Assembly (NCBI GenBank): GCA_040377605.1 | Contig: JBEIOK010000097.1 | Location: 1-10,015 of the forward strand | DNA: 10,015 bases | DNA from: Solimonas sp040377605 | GTDB taxonomy: Bacteria > Pseudomonadota > Gammaproteobacteria > Nevskiales > Nevskiaceae | Direction: 5' to 3' | Shown here: piece after piece, positions 1 through 9,331 of the stretch | Numbering within the stretch: the first letter of the stretch is position 1 | Layout of the letters: each line of letters opens with the position of its first letter | The notes under the pieces: generated by a model | Told to the model about the DNA's origin: nothing | Databases searched by the model: none | What the model saw: only the letters and a program-made list of their open reading frames with translations | Made by a program: the position numbers and the translations under genes

Positions 1-339
1 CGCACCCAGCCGGCCTGGTATGTGCCGGCGTATCTGCTCGCAGCCGGCTTCGAGCTGCTGCCGGTCCCGGTCTACTACCCGGAGGTCACGCAGATCCTCG
101 GTCAGCCGGTGTACCGGCGTCTGGTCGACATTCCGGGGCCGATCGATCTGGTCGATGTCTTTCGCCGCCCGGTCGATCTGCCCGCGCATGTCGAAGATCT
201 GCTGGCGGCGCGACCGCGCGCCGTCTGGTTCCAGCAGGGCATCCGCCATGACGCGGTCGCCGAGACACTGGCACGCGCCGGCATCGACGTCGTGCAGGAC
301 CGCTGTCTGATGGTCGAGCATCGCGCCCTGTGCGCATGA
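1..339 (+). CDS. CoA-binding domain protein, YccU-like (3' part)
   Basis: The frame is open from base 1 and ends at TGA 337-339, giving 112 residues; the start lies outside the window. The readable part resembles the C-terminal four fifths of the small CoA_binding_2 (YccU) family, a single Rossmann-like domain of about 135-145 residues. Matching blocks are the helix and strand 'YLLAAGFELLPVPVYYPEV', the segment 'IPGPIDLVDVFRRP', the strand 'RAVWFQQGI' and the diagnostic C-terminal 'VVQDRCLMVEH', which corresponds to VVMDRCPAIE in E. coli YccU. About 25-30 N-terminal residues, including the glycine-rich nucleotide loop, are missing because the window begins there, not because the gene is broken. 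The family is thought to bind CoA or an acyl-CoA; its cellular role is not established. The next gene starts 45 bases downstream on the same strand, so co-transcription is possible. Confidence 0.85.
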   Translation, partial: RTQPAWYVPAYLLAAGFELLPVPVYYPEVTQILGQPVYRRLVDIPGPIDLVDVFRRPVDLPAHVEDLLAARPRAVWFQQGIRHDAVAETLARAGIDVVQDRCLMVEHRALCA

Positions 340-369
340 TGCTGCACCCCACCACTTGCCCCCCCGTTC

Positions 370-374
370 AGGAG
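370..374 (+). promoter_or_regulatory. Ribosome binding site of the aldo/keto reductase
   Basis: AGGAG lies 10 bases before the ATG at 385, a normal Shine-Dalgarno sequence and spacing. It supports that start, which also gives the family's typical N-terminus MEHRQLGRSGL. Confidence 0.6.
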
Positions 375-384
375 TTGTCTGCGT

Positions 385-1413
<1,029 letters not shown>

Positions 1414-1430
1414 GCCCCGGGTATCCCGGC

Positions 1431-1435
1431 GGAGG
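1431..1435 (+). promoter_or_regulatory. Ribosome binding site that fixes a GTG start
   Basis: GGAGG stands 6 bases before the GTG at 1442 and only 3 before an in-frame GTG at 1439. The spacing and the protein alignment (the Rossmann fold's first strand begins at once, VNQVVLVTGASSG) favour 1442 over the in-frame ATG at 1328 inside the preceding gene. Confidence 0.65.
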
Positions 1436-1441
1436 CTCGTG

Positions 1442-2245
1442 GTGAATCAGGTCGTGCTCGTGACCGGCGCCTCCTCTGGCCTCGGTCTTGCGTGCGCGCA
1501 GGCCCTCGTCGCCGCCGGTCACCGCGTGTATGCGGCGAGCCGACGTCCGCCGGAGCTGGCCGGCTGCGTGCCGCTGGCCATGGACGTGGACCGCGAGGCC
1601 TCGGTGACCGCGGCGATCGCGCAACTGCTCGCCGCCGAGCCGCGCGTCGATGCGCTGGTGCACTGCGCCGGCTTCGGCATCGCCGGTGCGATCGAGGACA
1701 CGGCGGACGATGAGGCGCACGCGCAGTTCGAGACCAATTTCTTCGGGGCAACGCGCGTGATCCGCGCGCTGCTGCCGCAGCTGCGCACGCAGGGGCATGG
1801 CCTGATTCTCAACGTCGGCTCGCTGGTCACGCAGTTGCCGGTCCCATTCCAGGCCTACTACAGCGCGAGCAAGGCCGCGCTGGAGTGCTACAGCGAGGCG
1901 CTGCGTTTCGAGGTCGCACCGTTCGGCATCCGCGTCGCCTGCATCGAGCCTGGCAACTTCGCGACCGGCTTCACCGCGCAGCGCCGGCGTGTGCGCGGCT
2001 GGGTTGCGCAGTCGCCGTACGCGGCGCGCAGCGAGTCGTCGGTGACGTGGATGGAACAGGACGAGAAGAAGGGTCTGCCGCCGTCGCGCTTCGCCGCGCA
2101 GGTGCGGCGCATCGTCGAGCGCGACGACCGACGCTTTCGGCATCTGGCCATCGCGCCGATCGAACATGCGGGCCTCTGGCTGCGCCGAGTGCTGCCGTTC
2201 GCCTGGTACGAGCGCCTGTTCCGCCACTTCTTCCACGTGGCCTGA
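1442..2245 (+). CDS. Short-chain dehydrogenase/reductase (classical SDR)
   Basis: Starting at GTG 1442 the product has 267 residues, normal for a classical SDR. It is a cytoplasmic NAD(P)-dependent oxidoreductase with a single Rossmann domain. The cofactor loop TGASSGLG is at residues 8-15, and SRR follows the second strand (about 33-35), which hints at NADP(H) preference. The usual NNAG appears as HCAG. The catalytic set is complete: Asn99 in ETNFFG, Ser127 in LNVGS, Tyr140 and Lys144 in YYSASK. The segment CIEPGNFATGF after strand 6 is the normal nicotinamide-contact PG motif. The C-terminus ends in an amphipathic, aromatic-rich stretch (YERLFRHFFHVA). It follows the aldo/keto reductase by 28 bases and is the last gene before a strong stem-loop. 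The substrate is unknown; similar SDRs act on steroids, lipids or sugars, and none can be preferred here. Confidence 0.93.
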   Translation: MNQVVLVTGASSGLGLACAQALVAAGHRVYAASRRPPELAGCVPLAMDVDREASVTAAIAQLLAAEPRVDALVHCAGFGIAGAIEDTADDEAHAQFETNFFGATRVIRALLPQLRTQGHGLILNVGSLVTQLPVPFQAYYSASKAALECYSEALRFEVAPFGIRVACIEPGNFATGFTAQRRRVRGWVAQSPYAARSESSVTWMEQDEKKGLPPSRFAAQVRRIVERDDRRFRHLAIAPIEHAGLWLRRVLPFAWYERLFRHFFHVA

Positions 2246-2267
2246 CGGGGTTCTCTGCGGAAACGAA

Positions 2268-2291
2268 AAAGGCCCGGCGAACCGGGCCTTT
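2268..2291. terminator. Bidirectional intrinsic terminator
   Basis: AAAGGCCCGG and CCGGGCCTTT pair perfectly over 10 bp around a CGAA loop. On the - strand the stem runs into a short T tract (the A run at 2266-2270 read in reverse); on the + strand it ends in TTT. It lies between two convergent stop codons, 22 bases after the SDR (2245) and 19 bases after the end of the lipoprotein gene (2311), so it can end both transcripts. It should work better for the - strand, where the T run is longer. Confidence 0.9.
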
Positions 2292-2310
2292 CGCGTTGCA
2301 GCGGTGAGAC

Positions 2311-3969
2311 TCAGTTGTTCTGCAGCTCGACGACGTCGATCTGGAAGATCGCGGTCGTGCCGCTGACCTCGTTGCCGACGGCGAGCAGCGGCTTGCCGTT
2401 CGGGCTGTTCGCCGCGGCGATGAAGGCCAGGCCTTCGGGGCCGACGTCACCCGCGGTCGGATCGCTGGTCGACTTCGTGAAGTCACGACTCTCGATGTAC
2501 TGCACGAAGCGCGCGTTCTGCGGATTGCTGACGTCGTAGACCATGATGCCGCCAATGCGCTCCAGGCCGATGAAGGCAAACGTGCGGCCGGCGATCTTGC
2601 CCAGCGTCACGCCCTCGGGCTCCGGACCCTTGTTGTCGCTGCGGTCGTCCTGGTTGTTGTTGTCGTTGCTGGCATTGAAGAACAGCGGATTGCGCTGCGC
2701 GGTGATGCGCTCGAACGCCGAGCCGCTGTCGAAGACTTGGCGGCCGTCTTCGCCCCAGATGCTGAACGAGCGCGCGCCGAGCACCAGCAGTTCCTGCAGT
2801 TCGCCCGCGCCGTTGGTTCTGGCGCCGAACGGCGTGATCGTCAGGCGACCGAGGTTGGCGTTCTGCTTCAGCGTCGCGGCATCCGGGAAGATCGCCAGAT
2901 CCAGCAGGACGGAGCTGGCACCGACACGACGGGTCTCCTCACCGCTGATGAAGTCATTGCGGTCATCTCCCTCGTTGGCAGTGACGTAATAGGTCTTGCC
3001 ATTGAAGGCGTAGGCGGCGACCGCATCCGGCTGGTAGAGCCCCTTGACCGGCCAGTTGCGGATGTTGATGCGGGGGCCGTTGCCCGGACCATCACGGTCG
3101 CTGGCGTCGAGCTCGTTGCCGACGATCGAATGGTCCTTGAGGCCGAACGGCAGGATGCGCGTGATCGACGGCGTGGTGATGTCGGTGAGGTTCAGCACCG
3201 CAGCGGCGTTGGCTTCCTGCAGCGTGACCCACGCAGACTTGCCGTCCGGCGCGATCGCGATGTATTCCGGCTCAAGGTCCTGGGCGACCGTCGCGCCCGG
3301 ACCATAGAGGCGCACGCCCTGCGCACGGAGCGATGCGGCCTGCGCGTTGAACGACTCGAAACCGGCGGTGACCACGGTCGGTGCCGCTGCGCCTGCGGCG
3401 AGATTGATCACGCTGATCGAGCCCGGCGGGTCGATGGTGTAGCCGACGTTCGGCTCGCCCTCGTTGGCCACCAGCACGGCGTTGCCGCTCGGCGTGAAGG
3501 TCAGCATGTCCGGCAGTGCGCCGACGGTGACCTCGGAGATCTTCGCCAGCGTCGTGGCGTTGTAGAACTCGACCTTGCCATTGTCCGTCTTGACCGGCGC
3601 CTGGATCGCCACCGCGACCAGGTTGTTGTGCACGGCGACGCTGTTGGCGCTGCTGCCACCGGTCGTGGTGATCGTGTTGACCTTGGTCGGCGCGGCCGGG
3701 TTGCTCAGGTCAAGGACATCGATGGAGGCATCCGCGGCGTTGACGACGAACAGGCGCTTGCTCGCGGCGTCGTAGGCAACGATCTCGGCGGCGCTCACAT
3801 TCGGCTTGTTGGAGGAGTAGCGGCCCAGCAACTTCAGATCGAGCAGGACGTCGCCGAGCCCCGGCGAGCCATCCGCACCATTCAGGCCATTCTGGCCATC
3901 GTCGCCTTCGCAGGCAGCCAGACCCGCCGCGAGCAATGCGGCAAGCGTGATACGACCAAAGGTATTCAT
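2311..3969 (-). CDS. Choice-of-anchor I family lipoprotein (beta-propeller type)
   Basis: The product has 552 residues. Residues 1-20 form a lipoprotein signal ending in the lipobox LAAC, with Cys20 as the lipidated residue; Glu21 in the +2 position is not an inner-membrane retention signal, so an outer-membrane anchor is expected. Residues 22-39 are six Gly-X-Y triplets, a collagen-like spacer. The rest matches the choice-of-anchor I family, an extracytoplasmic beta-propeller-like fold: VVNAADASIDVLDLSNPAAP, ALPDMLTFTPSGNAVLVANEG, LDASDRDG, YVTANEGDDRND, then the hallmark GPEPEGVTLG and FIGLERIGGIMVYDVSNP near the C-terminus, and DVGPEGLAFI. Relatives have been annotated with doubtful names such as mesenchyme-specific glycoprotein or alkaline phosphatase; no enzymatic activity can be inferred here. 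ATG 3969 is chosen over an in-frame start at 4161 because only it gives a signal peptide at the N-terminus. The Shine-Dalgarno sequence is weak (GGGG 6-9 bases before the ATG). It is transcribed divergently from the FAD oxidoreductase. Confidence 0.92.
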   Translation of the reverse strand: MNTFGRITLAALLAAGLAACEGDDGQNGLNGADGSPGLGDVLLDLKLLGRYSSNKPNVSAAEIVAYDAASKRLFVVNAADASIDVLDLSNPAAPTKVNTITTTGGSSANSVAVHNNLVAVAIQAPVKTDNGKVEFYNATTLAKISEVTVGALPDMLTFTPSGNAVLVANEGEPNVGYTIDPPGSISVINLAAGAAAPTVVTAGFESFNAQAASLRAQGVRLYGPGATVAQDLEPEYIAIAPDGKSAWVTLQEANAAAVLNLTDITTPSITRILPFGLKDHSIVGNELDASDRDGPGNGPRINIRNWPVKGLYQPDAVAAYAFNGKTYYVTANEGDDRNDFISGEETRRVGASSVLLDLAIFPDAATLKQNANLGRLTITPFGARTNGAGELQELLVLGARSFSIWGEDGRQVFDSGSAFERITAQRNPLFFNASNDNNNQDDRSDNKGPEPEGVTLGKIAGRTFAFIGLERIGGIMVYDVSNPQNARFVQYIESRDFTKSTSDPTAGDVGPEGLAFIAAANSPNGKPLLAVGNEVSGTTAIFQIDVVELQNN

Positions 3970-3981
3970 GTGGGAGCCCCA

Positions 3982-4010
3982 GTGTCTGTTTCGTGAAAGA
4001 AACGTGAAAA
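3982..4010 (-). promoter_or_regulatory. Three 11-bp-spaced repeats next to the lipoprotein start
   Basis: Read on the - strand, TTTTCAC (4010-4004), CTTTCAC (3999-3993) and CAGACAC (3988-3982) start exactly 11 bases apart, with GTTT and GAAA between them. They match the 7-base half-site CTGTCAC/T of the PhoB box at 5, 6 and 5 positions, and the spacing is that of PhoB/OmpR-family sites. They lie only 13-41 bases before the ATG, so if bound they would overlap the transcription start of the lipoprotein gene. Chance similarity is possible; the period is the stronger part of the evidence. Confidence 0.3.
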
Positions 4011-4056
4011 ATAGGGTGTGTGAATGACGACGAGATGACGACCAGATGACGGTCCG
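4008..4056 (-). promoter_or_regulatory. Candidate activator-dependent promoter of the lipoprotein gene (Pho-box-like)
   Basis: Read on the - strand, CCGTCAT (4052-4046), TCGTCAT (4041-4035) and TCGTCAT (4030-4024) are spaced exactly 11 bases apart. They resemble the PhoB half-site CTGTCAT at 6, 5 and 5 of 7 positions. Ten bases after the last unit comes TATTTT (4013-4008), a plausible -10 element, and 10-11 bases is the usual distance between a Pho box and the -10. Transcription would then begin near 3998-4001, leaving a leader of about 30 bases before ATG 3969. This suggests control by a PhoB/OmpR-family response regulator, with PhoB the best guess. The alignment is by eye and unproven. Confidence 0.38.
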
Positions 4057-4068
4057 GTGGTCGCGGCT

Positions 4069-4097
4069 TTGCCGGCGCCGGGGGTGCGCGCTAAGGT
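4069..4097 (+). promoter_or_regulatory. Candidate sigma-70 promoter of the FAD oxidoreductase
   Basis: TTGCCG (4069-4074) and TAAGGT (4092-4097) are separated by 17 bases, the best spacing for a sigma-70 promoter. The -35 matches 4 of 6 consensus bases and the -10 matches 3, including the key first A and last T. Transcription would begin near 4104, giving a leader of about 15 bases that contains GGGGGAA (4110-4116), a plausible ribosome binding site for ATG 4119. Confidence 0.5.
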
Positions 4098-4118
4098 GGA
4101 GCGAAATTCGGGGGAAAC

Positions 4119-5750
4119 ATGAAAAGAACGGGCAAGCGCTACCGGCCAGGTCGCGCGGCAAGCGACTACGACGTCATCGTCATCGGTTCCGGCATCGGGG
4201 GCCTCTGCAATGCCGCGCTGATGTCGAAGCTCGGCAGCAAGGTCTGTGTGCTGGAACAGCACTACACCGCGGGCGGCTTCACGCATTCCTACGAGCGCGC
4301 AGGCTACGAATGGGACGTCGGCGTGCATTACATCGGCGAAGTGCACAAGCCGCATGCCGCACTGCGGCGCATCTTCGACGTGATCTCGGACGGCGCGCTG
4401 AAGTGGGCGGAGATGGACCGTGTCTACGACCGCATCATCGTCGGCGGCCGTCGCTATGACTTCGTCGCGGGCCGCGACAACTTCGCCGCCGAGCTGAAGC
4501 GCCACTTTCCGCAGGACGCCGAGGCGATCGACGCCTACATCGACACGGTGATGCGCGTCGCCCGCAGCATGAAGACCTACTTCGCCGGCCAGGCGATGCC
4601 GCCGTTGATGGCGCGCATGTACGAGAAGGTCCGCCCATTCCGCGTACCGCGCGAGTGCTTCCTGTCGACGCGCGAGGTGATGGAGAGCCTGACCCAGAAC
4701 CAGGAACTGATCGCGGTGCTGACCGGGCAGTGGGGCGACTACGGCCTGCCGCCGCGCGACGCCGCCTTCCTCATGCACGCCTCGGTTGCCAAGCATTACT
4801 TCGACGGCGGCTGCTATCCGGTCGGCGGCTCCTGGAAGATGGCCGACACCATCATCCCGGTGATCCGTGCCGGCGGCGGTGAGGTCTTCACCTACGCCAA
4901 GGTCAAGCAGATTCGGGTCGAGAACAACCGCGCGGTCGGCGTCGAGATGGAAGACGGCAGCCGCATCAACGCCAGGACCATCGTCAGCAATGCCGGCGCG
5001 CGCATCACGTTCGAAAAGCTGTTGCCGCCCGCTTCGCGCGAGCGTCACGGCTACCCGGTCAAGCTGCGTGAGGTGAGGCCTTCGCATGGCCACCTGTGCC
5101 TGTATGCCGGCTTCAAGGGCACGGCGCAGGAGCTGAACATCCCGCGTACCAATCTCTGGGTGTATCCGGACGCCGACCATGAGGGCAACCTGCAGCGCTT
5201 CCTCGACGATCCGCTGACGACCCTGCCGATGGTCTACATCTCGTTCCCGTCGGCCAAGGACCCGGACTGGGACAAGAACTACCCCGGCAAGAGCACGGTG
5301 GAAGTCATCACGCTGGGGCGCTACGAGTGGTTCGCGAAATGGGCCGGCGAGACCTGGAATCAGCGCGGCGAGGAGTACGAGGCGCTGAAGAAGAAATTTA
5401 CCGACCGTCTGCTGGCAGCGCTGTACCAGCAGATGCCGCAGCTGGAGGGAAAGCTCGACTACTGCGAGCTGTCGACGCCGCTGTCGACCGAGTGGTTCAA
5501 CATGTACGGCAGCGGCGAGATCTACGGCCTCGACCACGACCTGCAGCGCTTCGAGCAGAAGTGGCTGCATCCGGTGACGCCGGTCAAGGGGCTGTACATG
5601 ACCGGGCAGGACGTTGTCACTGCCGGTGTCGGCGGCGCGCTGCTCGGTGGCGTCATGACCGCCGCCGCGATGCAGGGCCGCCACGCCGACCGCGTGTTCA
5701 AGCTGCTGAAGCAGTGGCAGCCGCCGGCGGATTCCTCGCCGGCACCTTAG
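4119..5750 (+). CDS. FAD-dependent oxidoreductase, retinol saturase/phytoene dehydrogenase-like
   Basis: The product has 543 residues. Residues 17-46 form the Rossmann beta-alpha-beta unit that binds FAD: YDVIVIGSGIGGL with Gly23, Gly25 and Gly28, ending at Glu46 (VLEQ), which should hold the ribose of the adenine half. GGFTHSYERAGYEWDVGVHYIG (residues 52-73) is the second flavin-contact block; its GVHYIG form is typical of all-trans-retinol 13,14-reductase (RetSat) and carotenoid isomerase (CrtISO) relatives. IVSNAGARITFEKLL is the middle nucleotide-side strand, and GLYMTGQDVVTAGVGGALLGG (from residue 491, Asp498) is the C-terminal FAD motif. The family isomerises or reduces/desaturates polyene or isoprenoid lipids. 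No carotenoid genes (crtB, crtE, crtI) are near, so carotenoid synthesis is not supported, and the true substrate is unknown. No signal peptide is visible. ATG 4119 follows a good promoter and a GGGGGAA site. Confidence 0.9.
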   Translation: MKRTGKRYRPGRAASDYDVIVIGSGIGGLCNAALMSKLGSKVCVLEQHYTAGGFTHSYERAGYEWDVGVHYIGEVHKPHAALRRIFDVISDGALKWAEMDRVYDRIIVGGRRYDFVAGRDNFAAELKRHFPQDAEAIDAYIDTVMRVARSMKTYFAGQAMPPLMARMYEKVRPFRVPRECFLSTREVMESLTQNQELIAVLTGQWGDYGLPPRDAAFLMHASVAKHYFDGGCYPVGGSWKMADTIIPVIRAGGGEVFTYAKVKQIRVENNRAVGVEMEDGSRINARTIVSNAGARITFEKLLPPASRERHGYPVKLREVRPSHGHLCLYAGFKGTAQELNIPRTNLWVYPDADHEGNLQRFLDDPLTTLPMVYISFPSAKDPDWDKNYPGKSTVEVITLGRYEWFAKWAGETWNQRGEEYEALKKKFTDRLLAALYQQMPQLEGKLDYCELSTPLSTEWFNMYGSGEIYGLDHDLQRFEQKWLHPVTPVKGLYMTGQDVVTAGVGGALLGGVMTAAAMQGRHADRVFKLLKQWQPPADSSPAP

Positions 5751-5767
5751 CGATGCTTTGGGCGGGC

Positions 5768-5790
5768 GGGGCGCGTACACTCCGCGCCCC
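5768..5790 (+). promoter_or_regulatory. -10 element in a palindrome abutting the ABC-F start
   Basis: GGGGCGCG (5768-5775) and CGCGCCCC (5783-5790) form a perfect 8-bp inverted repeat around TACACTC. The loop holds TACACT (5776-5781), a good -10 hexamer, and the right arm touches the ATG at 5791. Only 9 bases separate the -10 from the ATG and no purine-rich ribosome binding site is present, so transcription should start at or 1-3 bases before the ATG: a leaderless or nearly leaderless mRNA. No convincing -35 is seen; the closest, ATGCTT at 5753-5758 with a 17-base spacer, is weak. Confidence 0.5.
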
Positions 5791-7413
<1,623 letters not shown>

Positions 7414-7416
7414 ACC

Positions 7417-8283
7417 TCAGCGCAGGTAGCGGTCCAGAAAGTCCAGCGAAGCCCTCACCGCATCGCCGTCGGCAAAGAAGCCGGTGATGTGGCCATGGCC
7501 GCGGATGATGAACAGCTCGTGGGTGATCCCGGCGTCCTGCAGCACCTTCTGATAGTGGTAGGCCTGCTCTTGCGGCACATAGTCGTCGAGGGTTGCCTGA
7601 TAGATGAACACTGGCGGATCGCCCGCATTCACATGCGTCACCGGCGAGGCTTCACGGTAGGTGTCCAGCTTTTCCGATTTCTCGCCGCCGATGAAATTCG
7701 GAACCAGATAGCCGCCCTCGTACAGCGTCAGATCGGCCGGCGTGCCGCCGGCAACGATCGCCTTGACGCGTGTCTTCGGGTCACCGAGCCGGGGGTCATC
7801 GGCGATATGCCCGGCCAGTGCGGCCAGATGCCCGCCGGCGGAATAGCCGAAGGTCGCCCGGCGCGCCGGATCGACGCCATGGGCGGGCCCGCTGTCATGC
7901 ATCCAGCGCAGCGCCTGCTGCACGTCGTGCAGCTGCGCCGGATAGCGGTAGGCCGGCACCAGGCGATACGTCGTGTTCACCACCAGATAGCCGCGCGCGG
8001 CGATCCGCTCGGCCAGGCGCTCCACCTGCTCGCGGTCGCCCCGTTTCCAGGCACCGCCGTGGATCAGCAGCACGCTGGGGAAGGGGCCGGCGCCGGCGGG
8101 CCGATACACGTCCAGCAGCAGCGGCTGTGGCCAGTCGTCTGGCGTGAAGCGGATATCGCGCGTGATCGTGTACGACGACACGACCGGCGCCGGGCCCGGC
8201 TGTTCGGGCTTTCCGAAATGCTGGCTGCCGCAGGCGCCCAGCAGCAGTGACAACGAGACCAGCAGAGGCACGCGGAGGTTCAT
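7417..8283 (-). CDS. Lipoprotein alpha/beta hydrolase (esterase-like)
   Basis: The product has 288 residues. Residues 1-18 are a signal peptide with lipobox LGAC (Cys18), and a short Pro-rich linker follows (about 25-34), so the enzyme should be membrane-anchored and periplasmic or outer-membrane facing. The hydrolase domain starts near residue 38. HGGAW at 75-79 is the oxyanion motif of the hormone-sensitive-lipase / BD-FAE type; GYSAGGHLA holds the nucleophile Ser148; QATLDDYVP (Asp233 or 234) is the acid; RGHGHITGFF gives the catalytic His265 (or His263). It should hydrolyse a carboxyl ester of a small or lipid substrate; the true substrate is unknown. The start is fixed by the lipoprotein signal; a ribosome binding site is not obvious. 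It lies 76 bases downstream of the SDR gene on the same strand, and its stop is 3 bases from that of the ABC-F gene. Confidence 0.93.
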   Translation of the reverse strand: MNLRVPLLVSLSLLLGACGSQHFGKPEQPGPAPVVSSYTITRDIRFTPDDWPQPLLLDVYRPAGAGPFPSVLLIHGGAWKRGDREQVERLAERIAARGYLVVNTTYRLVPAYRYPAQLHDVQQALRWMHDSGPAHGVDPARRATFGYSAGGHLAALAGHIADDPRLGDPKTRVKAIVAGGTPADLTLYEGGYLVPNFIGGEKSEKLDTYREASPVTHVNAGDPPVFIYQATLDDYVPQEQAYHYQKVLQDAGITHELFIIRGHGHITGFFADGDAVRASLDFLDRYLR

Positions 8284-8306
8284 GGCAGAAGGTCCAGGCA
8301 GAGCCC

Positions 8307-8312
8307 ACCATA
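8307..8312 (-). promoter_or_regulatory. Possible -10 element upstream of the lipoprotein hydrolase
   Basis: TATGGT, read on the - strand, matches 4 of 6 bases of the sigma-70 -10 and lies 23 bases before the ATG at 8283, so transcription would begin near 8300. No convincing -35 is seen. If real, the hydrolase would have its own promoter in addition to any read-through from the VOC-SDR pair. Confidence 0.25.
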
Positions 8313-8359
8313 CGCAGGACCGGCGCCCCTGGACGCGGTGCCGGCGTGCCCCCGGCGGG

Positions 8360-9331
8360 CTACGACGTCGAGGCCCGTGCCTGAAGCCCCGTCACCCAGG
8401 CCTGTGTCTCGTCGAGCAGATGCGCCGACACCGCCGCCTCCTGGCTGTCGGCACTGGGCGTGGCGGGGGCACAGGCCCGGTAGTAGTGCCCACCGCGGGC
8501 CTGCGGTGCGGTGGCGCAATGCACCGAGGTCTGCGCGCCCTCGGTCGGTGTCAGCAGGAAAAAGCGCTCGACGAATGCGAAGCGCTTGCGCAGCCGCTGC
8601 AGCAGCGGATGGCCGTCCAGCCCCTTGTCGGCGATGTGCGTGAACACGGCGCCCGGATGCAGGCAATACGCCTGCACGGCCTCCGCTGAAAGGCGTCGCT
8701 GCAGTTCGAAGGTGGCGTGCACCAGCGCGAGTTTCGAGGTGCCGTAGGCGACCCAGGAGTGGTAGGGATCGACGAGACCGGACAGGCCGGCGTTGCGGCC
8801 TCGGGCGTGCAGCATCGATACGACGTTGACGATGCGCGCATCGCCCGTCTGCCGGCCCGTGGCCTGCAGCAGCGGCAGCAGGCGCAGGGTCAGATGCATC
8901 GTGCCCAGATAGTTCGTGCGCCAGTGCACCTCGTGTCCGTCTGCCGTCAGGCGCGGGGCCTTCCATTGCGACAGCAGGTCCAGATGGATGCCGGCATTGT
9001 TGATCAGGCCATCCAGCCGATCGCCGAGCGTGGCTTGATACCAGGCGACGAAGCGCTCGACCGAAGCCGCGTCGGCCAGATCCAACGGATGGGCCTGCAG
9101 GGCACCACACGCCGGTGTCGGTGCGATGGCGGCGCGGAGCGTATCGGCCACCGCCTGCGGGTGCTGGCGCGTGGTGAGGACGACATCCGCGCCCCAGCTC
9201 GCGAGCCGGCGCGCGGTTTCGAAGCCGATGGAGCCCGGTGCCGTGCCGGTGACGATCAGGCGCTTGCCGCGCAGATCGACACGCTGTGCCTGTGGCGCCC
9301 GCACCACCCAGCGCCGCAGCGCACCGATCAC
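8360..9331 (-). CDS. Short-chain dehydrogenase/reductase, retinol dehydrogenase-like
   Basis: From GTG 9331 the product has 323 residues, long for an SDR and of the length of retinol dehydrogenase / WW-domain oxidoreductase relatives. The cofactor loop is TGTAPGSIG (28-36), one residue longer than the classical TGxxxGxG. Other motifs are NNAG (111-114), Asn140 in TNYLG, Ser172 in VVSM, and Tyr196 and Lys200 in YGTSK. The Ser-Tyr gap of 24 residues, against 13 in a classical SDR, reflects the extra loop that the RDH-like branch carries. LHPGAVFTHI is the PG motif after strand 6. The C-terminal third (about 230-323) is an extended tail. The GTG start overlaps the preceding VOC stop as GTGA, with GAGG 7 bases upstream, so the two are translationally coupled. 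Redox of a hydrophobic alcohol/ketone is plausible, but the substrate is not shown. Confidence 0.92.
   Translation of the reverse strand: MIGALRRWVVRAPQAQRVDLRGKRLIVTGTAPGSIGFETARRLASWGADVVLTTRQHPQAVADTLRAAIAPTPACGALQAHPLDLADAASVERFVAWYQATLGDRLDGLINNAGIHLDLLSQWKAPRLTADGHEVHWRTNYLGTMHLTLRLLPLLQATGRQTGDARIVNVVSMLHARGRNAGLSGLVDPYHSWVAYGTSKLALVHATFELQRRLSAEAVQAYCLHPGAVFTHIADKGLDGHPLLQRLRKRFAFVERFFLLTPTEGAQTSVHCATAPQARGGHYYRACAPATPSADSQEAAVSAHLLDETQAWVTGLQARASTS
9328..9331 (-). promoter_or_regulatory. GTGA stop-start overlap of VOC and SDR genes
   Basis: On the - strand the four bases GTGA hold the GTG start of the SDR and the TGA stop of the VOC gene. Together with GAGG at 9342-9339, 7 bases before the start, this is the usual arrangement for translational coupling and shows that the two genes share a transcript. 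Confidence 0.8.

Noticed and set aside
2737..3996. A 419-codon open frame on the + strand opposite the lipoprotein gene
   Set aside because: Its translation is a low-complexity mix of Arg, Val, Asp and Gly typical of the antisense frame of a GC-rich gene; the opposite strand encodes a clearly recognisable protein with a signal peptide.
3970..4161. N-terminal extension of the lipoprotein gene to 4161
   Set aside because: It would place 64 unrelated residues before a textbook lipoprotein signal and would overlap the divergent gene and its promoter.
5758..5790. TTG start for the ABC-F protein 33 bases upstream
   Set aside because: The extra residues are encoded by the promoter palindrome and have no counterpart in YheS proteins; MLALQNLTLRR is the natural start.
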